64,000 bases of DNA from Naematelia aurantialba (lineage: Eukaryota; Basidiomycota; Tremellomycetes; Tremellales; Naemateliaceae), in the NCBI GenBank assembly GCA_021527695.1, contig JAKFAO010000008.1, positions 620,001 to 684,000 on the forward strand. The letters are read 5' to 3'. Shown here in pieces: positions 1 to 15,058 of this stretch. A program made the position numbers and the translations under genes. Numbering within the stretch: the first letter of the stretch is position 1; every line of letters begins with the position of its first letter. Under the pieces are notes generated by a model. That model was not told where the DNA came from. It searched no databases and worked only from the letters and a program-made list of their open reading frames with translations.

Positions 1-1023
1 GAGCCGAACACCGCCCCTCGTCGCCGTCCCATTCGGCGGGATAGTGTTTCCGAATCCAGTTGACAATGTCATTGGGTTTCTGCGGTGAAGATATGTCGAG
101 AATGACAGGCAGAGTGCGCCGACAGGAGCGAGACAAGCATGTAATTGAAGTTGAGCAGGGTGGAATGGCAAGAATGTTAGTGCAGGCGCAAGAGAGAGGG
201 AAAGATTGTGATCAGCGTCAGACAAATTTGAGCGGATGCATAGGGAAGAGGGTCGAGTGGCGAGGCTCACCAGTGGCCAATTATCGTTTCCGTTTGCAAG
301 GAGTGCACGACCTGCCTAATCAGCCAAGGAACGTGACCCACAACAAGGCGCTCACCGATGAACAGATTGACGCTGGCATTTTGCGGGGGCTACGAGCCGG
401 CAAAAAGCGCCACATCAGCACGTCGTTTCCTGGTAATTGGCAGTGCCACCCTCGCCAGCGCACGCCGTCCCGCCCACTGATTAGATAGCGAATTGGCATG
501 GCGAGGGCCGTGACGATTGACTCACCGCTGGCCACTTGGTTTCTGGCTGCGTAGCATTGGCCGGCGCGATGGCGCGCATGACCTTGGCAGTGGGACTGCC
601 GGGGAGATCATCGTCCTCGGCCGCCGCTGCGTTGGCCTGTTCAATCGCGTCTGCATCGATCCATCCCTCGTTGTTTATATTGGGTATCTGAAAGTCGGTC
701 GTGCGTGGATTAGGAGCACGCGCGATCGATTCGGTGATCGTCATCTGTGCATTGGCGTCGCGCGAGGTGGTGGATGGCCCGTTGTTGGCGCCATTTCGTG
801 AAGGAGGAGGAAGGTTGACGAGATCCGGGTCGATCATCGCGTCGGCTGAGGCCGCAGACGGTGCCGCCTTGGCAATGTCTGCGTAGGAAGCGCTGGTCTT
901 GGTGGCGTCGGCGAGCGTGGAGGGTGGACGGTCATGTTTGGAAGCATGGGAAGCCGAGGCATTGCTAGGAGTCGACGTCGGCCCGTCCGCGGGAAGACTC
1001 GCTGCCACTGCGCTCGATGACAT
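1..1023 (-). CDS. Unrecognised protein, 5' part only (runs off the window)
   Basis: The start codon is at 1023. The first exon (1023-526, 166 codons) ends at a good GTGAGT donor and encodes a low-complexity Ser/Ala/Thr/Pro-rich N-terminus with a short SYADIAKAA stretch and an acidic patch (AAEDDDLPG); it is probably disordered. Downstream I see two stretches that read like protein. One is about 389-271, preceded by a CTCGTAG acceptor and containing VNLFIGERLVVGHVPWLIR. The other is 79-1, after a CACCGCAG acceptor, containing NDIVNWIRKHYPAEW. Joining them at the obvious GTGAGC donor (270-265) creates a stop codon, so the real splice pattern differs, perhaps with a donor near 300. I do not recognise the family. 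It is divergent from the GrpE gene and shares a 440-bp promoter with it. Confidence 0.5.
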
Positions 1024-1463
1024 CGTGCCGCCGAAAAGAGCTTACGCGGTGTTCGCAGTGCCCGAGGGAGTGTCTATTGCAGCTGTCGCTGAGAACGGGT
1101 CGAGGTGGACGGAGTGAATCGGCAAGATTGCGAGCAACTAAACCGGGCAGAGGTGAGAGCAACAGACAAAGAGACTGTTGTAAAGCATCCTGCTAAGTGG
1201 GGGATTATATAAATAGCGGGTCCCAAAGGAGGATGCCATGGTCATTGGCCCAAAGCGGTAACTTTGTGGGCTCTCGCCTCCCAAGTCACGTGATGCGATT
1301 ATCCCTCGGGAACGCCAGAAGCCAACCGAAAAGTTGAGATGCCGTCTCCGTTTTCGACGACATTACTCTTGCTATTCACTTCCACTCACATATTTCTTCT
1401 TGGCCTTGGCACATCTAGTTCCACTGTATCCTCACACCGCGACATCCTGTACGAACCATTGCC
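1024..1463. promoter_or_regulatory. Divergent promoter between the 1-1023 gene and MGE1
   Basis: This 440-bp gap lies between two divergent starts. It holds a TATA-like run at about 1206-1215 (TATATAAATA) and a perfect palindrome TCACGTGA at 1286-1293. The CACGTG core is the classic bHLH (Cbf1/Tye7-type) site. A pyrimidine-rich stretch follows before the MGE1 start. The direction in which these sites act is not determined. Confidence 0.45.
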
Positions 1464-2276
1464 ATGAACCCGAGATCACTTGCAACGCAGTTTCGCAACC
1501 TTCCTCGTTCCGCCGCTCTCGCCCGACCTGCTCGTAGAGCGCCAGCCGTCCCTCGTTATTCACCAGTATCTGCATACCGATCCTACTCGGAAGCATCAGG
1601 ACCATCAGCAAAAAGTGCGGAGAGTGCTACTGAGGGGAAGGCTGCGGAGGAGGTTGCCGAGCAAAAGGCCGCCGAGGAGAAGGCAGCAGCATTAGAGGCG
1701 AAGATCAGAGAGCTTGAAGTGAGTCAGCGGGTCCCCTCTTCGTGGCCTTGCCTACCCCTCTTCTTCTGACCACCCCTTTCGCCGTATACAAAGTCTACTA
1801 CCGGTGTTCTGACCTTGACACAGAGAGACGTGCTATATCACCGGGCCGAGATCCAGACGTTGAATCGCCGGATCGCAGATGAGAAAGCCAAGGCATCCGA
1901 GTTCGCCATCACCGCATTCGCGCGCAACCTCCTGAGCACATCCGACGTGCTCACCAAAGCGCTCTCGCACGTCAAGAAGCCAATATCGCCAGAAAACCAG
2001 GACCTCCACAACCTATACAGCGGCGTCGAGCTCACACACAAGGCGATGCTGCAGACATTCGAGCAGCACGGCGTCAAGAAGATGGACGTGGCCCGCGGAG
2101 GCAGCTTTGATCCCAACTTGCACGAGGCGACGTTCCAGGTTCCCAAGGAGGCGGCGGGCCCGAAGGAGGACGGAGAGTGGGGACCAGGAGAGGTCGTAGA
2201 GGTCGGCAAGGATGGGTGGACGATTGGGAACAGGGTGCTGCGGCCCGCGCAGGTCGGTGTCACCCGGATCGAGTAG
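1464..2276 (+). CDS. MGE1: GrpE nucleotide exchange factor of mitochondrial Hsp70
   Basis: GrpE-type exchange factor, expected to drive ADP release from matrix Hsp70 during protein import and folding. There are two exons, 1464-1718 and 1824-2276, giving 235 residues (intron 1719-1823, GTGAGT...CTGAC...ACACAG, phase 0). The first 45 residues are Arg/Ala/Ser-rich with almost no acidic residues, as in a mitochondrial presequence. An Ala/Glu/Lys-rich coiled coil crosses the intron and runs into the long helix (RDVLYHRAEIQTLNRRI, then FARNLLSTSDVLTKAL). The C-terminal beta domain ends with GWTIGNRVLRPAQVGVTR, matching the conserved GrpE signature (GY.l.dRvlRpA.V.V). Length fits fungal Mge1 (about 220-240 residues). 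It is convergent with DAP1 downstream. Confidence 0.93.
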
Positions 2277-2585
2277 AGTATAGTCAGCATAGGAGGACGA
2301 GCATGAGAACGGGGAGGATGTCGGGGCTGCACGGGTTGAGGACTCGGGATACTGTAGACGGGGCACAGCGGAGTGTAGAGGTACGGAGGTCACGGCGCAC
2401 TTTGGTGCAACATCATCGCAACATGCAACACCACTTCTCATATACACTACACGCTGCTCACGCCAAGGGCGCAGCGATCTCTATCGGTGAGATAGGATGG
2501 CCCACAAGCTGTCACAGAAGGCTAAGCGCCAAGTCTATACATCTAAAAGAAGACGCCTGAGGGAGCGACATGCCACAGAGCCACA
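2277..2585. other. Convergent 3' intergenic region, MGE1 / DAP1
   Basis: About 310 bp lie between two convergent stop codons. I see no conserved element. Short open frames here are not supported. It probably holds the 3' UTRs of both genes. Confidence 0.4.
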
Positions 2586-3423
2586 TTAGTCGTCTTCACC
2601 ATCCCCTTCTTCGACCAGCTCCCCGCAGACTATATATTTCCGCTCGAAATGTTCGTGCCATCCACGCATATTATCACTTGCAACGTCAGCTCTCTTTTTC
2701 TGCTCAGTCGAAAGACCGATCCATGGGATATCCGCAGCTGGCGATCCGGAAGGAAATGGAGAGAGAAGGAAAGTGGGATGGCGCATCGGTCACGGTTTGA
2801 CACGGTTTGACGGGGACATACACTTCAGACGGAGTCAGGTCGGCTAGCGTATCGAGTGGTTGATCAATGGGAGTGAGCATCTCTATGCATCGTTAACACC
2901 ATCCTCCGGCGGGTCAAAGGACGTAGACATACCTTCTTCAAAGCTCTGTTTGGCCATCCCCCGACTGGCATCTCGACCGGCAAAGTTGCCATACACACCA
3001 TCTACACCCCGTCAGCACCCAGCTGTGGCACACCAGGCATCCCAGTAATCCATGCAGATCGTGGCAATTTTGACATTCAGAGCGTGATAACTCACCAGGC
3101 CCGTAGAACGTGCTTCCAGAGGTCACGTCAAACACTGTCCGCTCGCCCTTGCCTCCTTCCGAGATCTTTCCTCCCTTGGCCCTATAGATAGCCAAGCAGA
3201 TACGGTCCCCCTTCCTGCCATCTAGATCTGCAAGCTCCTTGGCCGTGTACTTGCGGTGTCGTAGTACTTCTGGATGTTTCTCTGGCATCCAGTTGTAGAC
3301 TTCTGGGTCGTAGGTGGAGGGCACGGATGTGGAATGCGCAGGAAGTGATGGGAAGATCAGGCGGTAGACGAGCCATGCTATCGGTGGCAGCAGGATGATG
3401 TTGAGTGGGTTTGTGATCGACAT
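2586..3423 (-). CDS. DAP1: Cytochrome b5-like heme/steroid-binding protein (MAPR family)
   Basis: Membrane-associated progesterone receptor (MAPR) family. In yeast, Dap1 binds heme and supports Erg11/P450 activity in sterol synthesis at the ER. The start at 3423 is followed by one N-terminal membrane segment (NIILLPPIAWLVYRLIF). The cytochrome b5-like fold begins at YTAKELADLDG, with RICLAIYRAKGG, VFDVTSGSTFYGPG, then GVYGNFAGRDASRGMA and LTPIDQPLDTLADLTPSE. The end reads NMRGWHEHFERKYIVCGEL. Exons are 3423-3096, 3001-2933, about 2860-2795, and a last exon ending at 2586. The final splice is ambiguous because several acceptors fit; the ADIPWIGLSTEQKKRADV segment may or may not be coding. It is divergent from LETM1. 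Confidence 0.88.
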
Positions 3424-3750
3424 GGCGTGGAGCGTGGAGCGTGTGCCAGACGTTTGTGCAAGCTGGTTCAATGGAGCAGACTGAAGAGAGGTCACAGAGC
3501 AACGCGTCCTGTTCGGCCTCGGCTTCGTTTTTTTCTCTTTCTCTTTCGGACGTCCGCAAGTGGAACTGTGCAAACTCGGCATTTTCAACGTTTGACTACC
3601 AACGTCCTTCTGGCGTCCAACAAGCATCGCCATACAACTGAGAACAGCAACGTCCAACGTCTCTCGCAGCATCGGCACAGCTCCAACAGCTCAACATATG
3701 CGCTGATCTCATTGTTTCGAATTCTCTGTCCCCCCCACGGTTCCAAAGCG
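3424..3750. promoter_or_regulatory. Bidirectional promoter DAP1 / LETM1
   Basis: This 327-bp interval between two divergent start codons must hold both promoters. A pyrimidine-rich stretch (TTTTTTCTCTTTCTCTTTC, about 3530-3547) is the main visible feature. I see no TATA box and no known operator. Confidence 0.35.
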
Positions 3751-6383
<2,633 letters not shown>

Positions 6384-6717
6384 ACCACCGCATTGCTGCC
6401 CTCTTGCAACCTGTGTAATCCCTATCACTCTACCACTCATGTCGCAAAGCATGCATCTTTTGTCACCGCGCAGCCACTCCATCTCCAACGCCGTGTCCTG
6501 GCCAATAGGGTCAATACGCGTCCTTTGTCTCGTTCTCCCCTGGCGATCGCGCAAGTAGTGAAAGGACTACCTGGCTGAGACTGACCGTGGCGTTTGACCG
6601 GCTCATGGACATAGGACACGGCTATACTTTAGAATCGTTTCACAATTGACGACGGGCGACTTTTGATGAACAGCGAACGGGCTGGCCCGGCGGTGCTTCT
6701 CCAGCGCCAGTGCCGAT
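6384..6717. other. Intergenic region, LETM1 3' / membrane-protein promoter
   Basis: About 330 bp between two genes on the same strand. Nothing conserved is visible except pyrimidine-rich patches. It should hold the LETM1 terminator and the promoter of the next gene. Confidence 0.35.
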
Positions 6718-9700
6718 ATGAAGCTGCCAACACTCACTTGGGTGGGCTACAACGTCATCCGTGTGGCGGCGATGGTGTTCCTTACTTGGGGGCTCGTCGT
6801 GCAGTTTATCGCGGTGGCCGAGTGAGTCGTCCTGGTCTCTCGTCTCTCGTCCTGGTCTCTCGTCTCTTGTCTGTGGTCTCGTCTCTTGCCTCTTGCCTCT
6901 TGTCTCTTGTCCTTGTTGCTTGTCCTTGTTCCTTGTCACTTGCCTCGTGTTGCTTTCACTTGCCGTGCAGCGATTGACGACCCTGTACTGATCGTCTGCT
7001 AGTGATATGAAGGAATACTCGCTTGCCAAGAAGACTGACCCGGAACCATCGTCTGCCGAGTCTACAACACCCCAAATATCAAATTCAACCTCGACGTCGC
7101 AGACGTCGAGTGCCACCGCCACCGACGACAATGACACCCAGGAGAATGCCGCTATAGAAGCTACAAACGTGGCGGGGTCATCTACCTCCGCGGTGGCTCC
7201 TACAGCGACCGACACGTCACCTCAAGTTACGACGGTCGCGCAGCTTCCGAGTGATTCGGCCGATACGTCGACCTTGGCATTTGCTGGTACACCTGCCAAG
7301 GTGCCGCTGCTGCGACGGCGGGATAGAATGGCGTTGGTCAAACGAGATGCTGGTGGTGATGGTGTTGGTGATGGTGATGGTGATGGTGATGGTGGTGATG
7401 GTGGTGGCGGTGATGGTGGTGATGGTGGTGATGGTTCTGAAGGGTACTATGGTTCGTCTGCCGTCCCGCGTCAGGCTGGAGGTCCGATGTGAGTGGTACT
7501 CATGAAACCTTGCAATTCAGCGCTGATCCCGCAGGTTTGTGGTGCTCTCCAGGCTTCTGTTTGGTGAGTACACACAAGTCCTCTTGCCTTGTGACATCGT
7601 CCTTTGATATATCGCTCACCATGCAGCACTGGCGATCGGCGTCTTGAGTCTAGGCCAGCTGGGATGGCCAGAGACATGGCTCTACGAGCACATGTCCTGG
7701 TTTGGCGCGACCAGTACCCCGGTCTGGCTCGGTATCGGGCAACTCGTGTGAGTGACACTACAATAGTTCATTGCAGCAAATCTCCAGCTGACATTCTGCA
7801 GAATTGGGATCGGGAATCTCGCTGTGCAGTGAGTTCAATCCATCGATCAGTGATCTGAACGATCGATCCATACGGTTTGCTGAGATTCTCCCTAGCGCGA
7901 AACCTGCAGTTCTCGTTCCAGCGTGGTGCATCGCCGTGGTGGGACTGATCAATTTCCTGGGTGTACGTGGGAATGTTTCCAATCTCCGGCGCACTCGTGT
8001 ACTTTAATGACAACGAGTGGTCACGCTGACTTCGCTACAGTCCGTGGTGCTTCTTTTCCTCGGGAGGAGGATGCCAAAACACCCTCCACCGGCAATGTAC
8101 TTTCACCTAGCCACTCGGTTCCTGTACTGGACCGAGCCACCTCCTTTCTACCGCCGACTAAGGGAGGGTCCTGATGGCGAAAAAGTTGATGGGGCTCATA
8201 TGGCCGATAAGCTGGAAAAGGGAAGGCATCGGTCCAACGCGCTGGAGATCGGACTGGAAGAGGATGACGATGACGACGAGGACGAGTCTGAGAAAGCAAT
8301 CGAGGAAGGTATCATCGCGGATACGCAAGCAGGCAGACTTACGCGGACACAAAAACAACTCGCGCCACCTGTCGGGGCACAGGCTGCTGTCCCCAGGATG
8401 CAGGTACGCCACGATCCGCTACCTGAGCAAGATGTTCGAAATGGCGGGTACCCTACTTTCTCTGGACGAGGCGTGACGGACCCGACTACCCAGGTGCCGA
8501 AGGGTGTGCTGGATGTGGACCATCTCGGTAGAGTCCGGGGTTTCGTACGGGAAGATGCGCGGAGGGCGGAAAATGAGCGGCTGGCGGTGCCGAGACACTT
8601 GCAGCAGACTAGGACTGGTGCGGAACGGAGACTGGATGTGGAGAGGGATATGCGGCCGGAGCTCGAGAGGAGACCGGAGATGGAGAAGGGGCCTGACGGG
8701 GAGAGCAGGAGCCTCCAGGTACGAGCTCGTGCAGACTCGACGAGCGACCAGGACAGAAATAGCGCGTCCCGACGTGCCGGCGAGGCAAGTACACCAAGGA
8801 CATGGGTGGTAAAGCCCGAGTCAGGGCAGAAGGTCAAGCTTGCCCGGCCGCCTTCGCGCGAGGACCGCGCATCTCGAGTCGTGTCGACGGCCGTGCTGGC
8901 TCCAACTGCTCCGTCGGCGCCAACCCCGTCTGAGACAACCATTCCCTCCCAGCCGCTTGTCCCTAGCCTTGCGGCCCAGCTGCAGCCACAAGAGCAGCCG
9001 CGACTGCACAGCCAATTGCAGCAACGACAACACGCTTATCAACCACAACAGGCGCCTACCGGCGTGCAAGCAAACGGGCCCGGGCCCAGACCACGTCCCA
9101 AGCAGACCAAGATCCCGAATCCACTCACGCCGATCAACGAAGAACAGCCCTCGTCGTTACCTTACATGTCCCCGTCCACCCAGCCGCCGGCGAGTGCGGA
9201 AAGTGTGGGCCACAAGTCTGTCGTCGTGGCTGCTTCTGAACTTGCACCGCAGTTCCCTTTACCGCCGACCCGGACACCCGGTACCGCCACCAAAGCCAAA
9301 CGCGAGTCGATTGCAACCGCAACCGACATCATCACGGGGCCACCACCACAAGCACAAGCACAAGCACAATTACAACCAGAGCCAGAGCCGCAGCCACAGC
9401 CACAGCCACAACCACAGCAATACCCACATCCGCCCTCTCTGTCTGCAACGGTGCTAAGTAAAGCCCTAGATCAAGCTCGTGTTTCTCGTGTGGCCCCGAC
9501 TATATCGAACAGCCAGCTCCGTCTGCCGCCGAAACGGGATCGAGGTCGAGACCGGCCACCCACGTTCGCCGCACCGCCGCCACCCACGTACACGCCCGGC
9601 TCGACCGCGCCTTCCACACCTTCCAAGACCAGTCATTTTGTGGCGTCGCGGCTTCCTCCACCCGCATTACCGCTACCACGCCGCCGCTCGTACAGCATGG

Positions 9701-10266
9701 ATGCGGTTTCTGACGCCGGCAACAGCCGGCTTCGGTCCTCAATGGCCCAGATGGGGAGGAACACCTCGATGCGGTCTGCGTCATCGCACCGTACGGCCCG
9801 AGGAGTGCGCTTCAACCTCGAGTTGCCGTCGCCTTCACCTTCCCCGTCGCCCCAGTCGGATTCAGAGGTAGAGTCAAAATTCGACATGCCCGTCATGTCC
9901 CCGCGAAGTGCGATTCGTATACCAGGAACAAACATCAGCATCCCCATCCCATTCTCTGCACCCGCCACTCCGCGGCGTATCAAGCGGCAGAGCGCCGCGT
10001 CGTTCTCAGCCAACGAAAGCGACAGCGACATCGTACAAGGGGGAAGTATGAGGGTCGAGAGCCCGCCGTACCTCCATGCCAGGGACTCGTCGGGCGAGCT
10101 CGATCCGGACCGGCGGGGGTCGGTCGTCAGTCGTCCTAAGAGCATGAGTGTGTTGGGTGGCGGATTCTTGGTGGATAGCGGAGACGAGCTGGACGATGTC
10201 AGACACCGCCGCAGAGCTAGTTCAAGTTCAAGCACCACGCTTGATCGCTCTTCCTTCTCGTCGTGA
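6718..10266 (+). CDS. Multi-pass membrane protein with long disordered C-terminal tail, function unknown
   Basis: Not assigned to a known family. Seven exons close in phase to 1019 residues: 6718-6821, 7003-7488, 7535-7563, 7627-7747, 7802-7828, 7896-7962, 8041-10266. The first membrane helix is at residues 10-34 (YNVIRVAAMVFLTWGLVVQF). It is followed by a Ser/Thr-rich loop of about 160 residues that ends in a Gly-Asp run encoded by a GGTGAT repeat. Three or four more hydrophobic segments follow (FVVLSRLLFALAIGVLSLG, VWLGIGQLVIGIGNLAV, LVPAWCIAVVGLINFLG, SVVLLFLG). The last 700 residues are disordered: Arg/Glu-rich, then Pro/Gln tracts, Ser/Pro sites and an acidic Ser tail. The four-helix core plus cytosolic tail suggests a plasma-membrane or vacuolar scaffold, which is inference only. 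Introns 3-5 bound very small exons (29 and 27 nt). Confidence 0.82.
6829..6965 (+). repeat. Pyrimidine-rich imperfect repeat in intron 1 of the membrane-protein gene
   Basis: The 181-nt intron (6822-7002) is filled with imperfect CTCTCGTCC / TCTTGCC units. The transcript strand is pyrimidine-rich with regular G. It starts with GTGAGT and ends with CTGCTAG. Confidence 0.7.
7351..7434 (+). repeat. In-frame GGTGAT hexanucleotide repeat coding Gly-Asp
   Basis: A run of GGTGAT/GGTGGT units inside exon 2 encodes alternating Gly and Asp in the loop after the first membrane helix. The unit is a multiple of three, so length changes would keep the frame. Confidence 0.8.
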
Positions 10267-10451
10267 AATCGTTTCTTTCAACTGTACCTACTCTTCCGTT
10301 CCCTGCCGGTGATGCTCAGATTACCCAATTACCCCAAGTGTCGCCAGATTAGATGCAACCAATCATGCATAGTCGTAGAGATGGATACGGCTGCAGCGGT
10401 TTCAACCGCGTCATGAGGGCCTATGTCTGGGCAGTGTACTCTGTTGCTGCA

Positions 10452-12515
10452 CTACGCCTCCACCTCGACTTTGTGGACGGTGTACGTCTCGTCCAGGCGT
10501 GACTTGACGTATGCTCCTGCCGTCATGATCTCGGGATACCTGTTCGGCCGCTCTGCCGAGACACACGTCGACGGCGGGATGAGGGGGACGTCGTGGTCGC
10601 ATCCGAAGAAGAAGGGGATAGAGTATCGGGTCGAGGTCGGCGGGAGGACGCGGTGTGGCGTGGACACGAAGATGTCGTCTTGGATAGGAAGTAAGTGGAA
10701 CGGACTTTCGAGCGAGCGTGTGCAGAGAGGCAGAGAGGCGGAGAGGTGAAGATGCAGATGGGTAGAGACGCAGAGATGCAGAGAAAGAAGGGGCAGAGAG
10801 GTGGAGAGGCAAGAGGCAGAGACGCAGAGACGCAGAGACGCAGAGACGCAGAGACGCAGAGACGCAGAGACGCAGAGACGCAGAGACGCAGAGACGCAGA
10901 GACGCAGAGACGCAGAGACGCAGAGACGCAGAGACGCAGAGACGCAGAGACGCAGAGACGCAGAGACGCAGAGACGCAGAGACGTAGAGACGCAGAGACG
11001 CAGAGAGAATGGGATGAGAGCGGTAACGGGAGGTTCCAGGCAGAATCAGACAACAAGACCCACTGGTCCACCGTGCAAACTGGTCGCCGCAGTTGATGAC
11101 AAACGTTCCAGGGATATACGGTGCATCGATCCCTAGCGCATCATCAGTAAGCAGCACAGGTGCACTCTGCGCCGCACGCACATTCCCCCTGTTTGTTCTG
11201 CACCTGCAAGCCGCCTGCGGCGTCTTGGCACAGAATCGTAAAGCACTCGAAATCTTCCTCCCGTCAGCTCCTGCCTAACGTCTGTGCGTTGCGAAAAGGT
11301 AGGTAGGTACCTGTATGAGGCTGAGCGTCCATCAGCCACAGGCACAACGACCACGACACGACGTTGCGTTTGGGTGGAGAAATTGGAGTTTCAGTGGTGA
11401 CAGAGCGGGCGGGAGCACTCACACCGATGCCGGGCATGCGTTCGTCCCGCTGTTCGGGCGTTATGCCAGGATACCGCAAGAGCCGCATGATAGCAGCTGG
11501 AAAGCGGGTCTGACGAGATCAGCGCCTAGACATTCAGGCTACAAGCTCGAGATAGGCCATGGACGTACCTTGTCGTCGAAGAAGCGCTCGTCTAGGCCGA
11601 GGGCGAGTGCGAAGAGCGGGAACAGTGTCTTACCGAGCTTAAGCATGGCCAGACTGTTTCGTTGCACTTGAGCATTCATCCTTCTCCAGCAGGGAAGGCA
11701 GAGGGCGTCTCACTAGTAATCCAGGACAGCCTGCTTCTGCACCTCGTTAGCTAGAGGCCGTCATGGGCAGGCTAGGAAGGACTGACGAAGGGCGTGGCCC
11801 CGTCCCAGACCTGTTCCGAGGGCCACAGGTTGTCCGAGTGGTGTAGTTCGCCCGCACTGCCTCCTTCCTCTGCGAGCCCCAACGATGGGTCCAGACCGAG
11901 ATTGAACGCCTCGTGGAGCTCGCCCTTGTTGGTCCTGATCATCGATGGTCAGCGTCCTGCCTCAGCCCACATGCCAGCGACGACGGGGCACGGGGAAGGA
12001 CAAACGGGACGTTGTTCTCGGTCAGAAGGGCCATGTACCCCCGGAAGTTGTCGCTCTTGCCCATATCGACCTGTCCAGTCTCAGTTAGCTTTTCGTTCCA
12101 CTTTTCGTCACGTATGAGGCATGGGCAGTCCCAAGCCGAGAGCGTACACTTTGCTTGACGTCTGCGGGAGTATCGAAAAAGTTGCGGGCAGCTTTGAACG
12201 CCCCGCCCACAGTGTCCGGCGATACGGAATGGTTCTTGACTATGTCACCGTCAGCACTCCTGTCCAAGCTGTGGGCGAAGGACGGACTGTAGAAGAACCC
12301 GGCATGAAGGCACGCATGTCGGATGTCAGCCGCCACGGCTCTCAGGCGATCTTTTGAGGCCTCAACGCCCGTCAAGTCGCTGGTGGATTCAGCTCGTGTC
12401 AATACCAGATAGACCTGGTCGCTGCTCACATGATGGGGATCGAGTCAAAATCAGACTTTGACAGCTGATCAGCTAGTGAGTAGAGTTGCTCAGGTTGTTG
12501 GCTGATTGAGGACAT
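10452..12515 (-). CDS. 2-oxoglutarate/Fe(II)-dependent dioxygenase (isopenicillin N synthase-like)
   Basis: Iron- and 2OG-dependent oxygenase of the IPNS fold; substrate unknown. Twelve exons close in phase to 351 residues: 12515-12430, 12379-12288, 12239-12148, 12070-12006, 11934-11787, 11736-11714, 11653-11569, 11509-11423, 11320-11311, 11253-11182, 11132-11064, 10678-10452. The DIOX_N half starts SIPIIDLTGVEAS and continues HAGFFYIKNHSVSP. The catalytic half has GPHTDFECFTILCQD (metal ligands His and Asp), GEWIDAPYIPGTFVINCGDQ, then STPHRVLPP (third ligand His) and TRYSIPFFF (the RxS motif that binds 2OG). The ninth exon is only 10 nt and carries the first ligand His. The last intron (11063-10679, 385 nt) holds an 8-bp minisatellite. 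It is followed head to tail by GAPDH. Confidence 0.92.
10817..11000 (-). repeat. 8-bp minisatellite in the last intron of the dioxygenase gene
   Basis: About 23 head-to-tail copies of CAGAGACG (plus strand; CGTCTCTG on the transcript) run from 10817 to 11000, with one C-to-T variant at 10985. Degenerate related units extend to about 10720. All lie inside the 385-nt intron, so the translated repeats seen in several frames here are not proteins. Confidence 0.95.
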
Positions 12516-12763
12516 TGTGTCAGATCCAAGTTGAGCAAGAGTCAAGAGAGAGCCAAAGTCTCAAGAGAGAGTCCAGATGACCAGTAGCGATAACCAGACC
12601 AGGTGTGGAAATGTTGCACCCGATATCACCGGAGTCGAGAGATCTAATCTACTGGATATTCACGATAGATTTCGACCAATGCATGCGCCATCATGTATAC
12701 ATCCAATACAATTTACATGAACATCATCCAGTCGGCATGTGGCTACTTCTACATCGTCCCCGT

Positions 12764-14399
<1,636 letters not shown>

Positions 14400-15058
14400 A
14401 TTCAAGTAGTCACGCTTTTGTATGTTGTATGCGCAGCCTGGCAGCACCTCATCACTCACTGTCAGAGTACTCGATGTGCTCTTCGTAATCAGTAACAGGA
14501 ATCACAGTGGTTCTTCAGAGGGAGTTGGAGACGGAGATACGAGATGGAGATGAAGGAGCTACGAGTTGGAGATCCAGATGGAGATGGAGACCAGGATGGA
14601 GGCGAAGACGAGATGTGAGAGGTCAGCAAGCAACAGTCAGCACTTTTGACACCTTGCATCGCAACCACTCGCAAACATCCCGGACCGCCCGTCCAGCGGC
14701 CAGCCCACATCCGCTCTGCGATGCGGGGTATCCCAACATCTTGCAACGGCTGTCATACAGGAAACAGCACGAGTGAGGGGGCCGACAGAAAACCAGAGCG
14801 ACCGTGAAATGCACTGCCGACGAAAGCCGACTGCCACTTTGCCGTGTGGGGAATCCATGCGGATCATCCCGTGGCGGGGGGAGCGCCGTGGGTGGATACT
14901 ACTACGAACTACCAGGTATTGCGCGGTGCATTGTCCTGCCGTCTTTTGTATTTCACGAATCAAAGGAAGCTATGTATGTGTGTCTTCCGCTACGATAGTG
15001 ACGATAGATCGCGCCTTATCCGCAGTTCCATGCCGTCTCGAGTGAGATGAAGAAATAT
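14400..15058. promoter_or_regulatory. GAPDH upstream region and carboxypeptidase 3' region
   Basis: About 660 bp between two minus-strand genes. From about 14510 to 14610 the plus strand is a GGAGAT/GAGATG purine run, so the GAPDH coding strand carries a long CT-rich tract of the kind common upstream of strongly expressed fungal glycolytic genes. The rest shows nothing recognisable. The open frames here are short and have no family motif. Confidence 0.45.

Noticed and set aside
60..488. 142-codon plus-strand frame
   Set aside because: No recognisable domain, and the minus strand here carries more protein-like segments with splice sites. It cannot be fully excluded.
10695..11181. Open frames with repeated DAETQRR or RLCVSAS peptides on both strands
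   Set aside because: They are translations of the 8-bp minisatellite (open because 8 x 3 = 24 nt without stops) and lie inside an intron of the dioxygenase gene.
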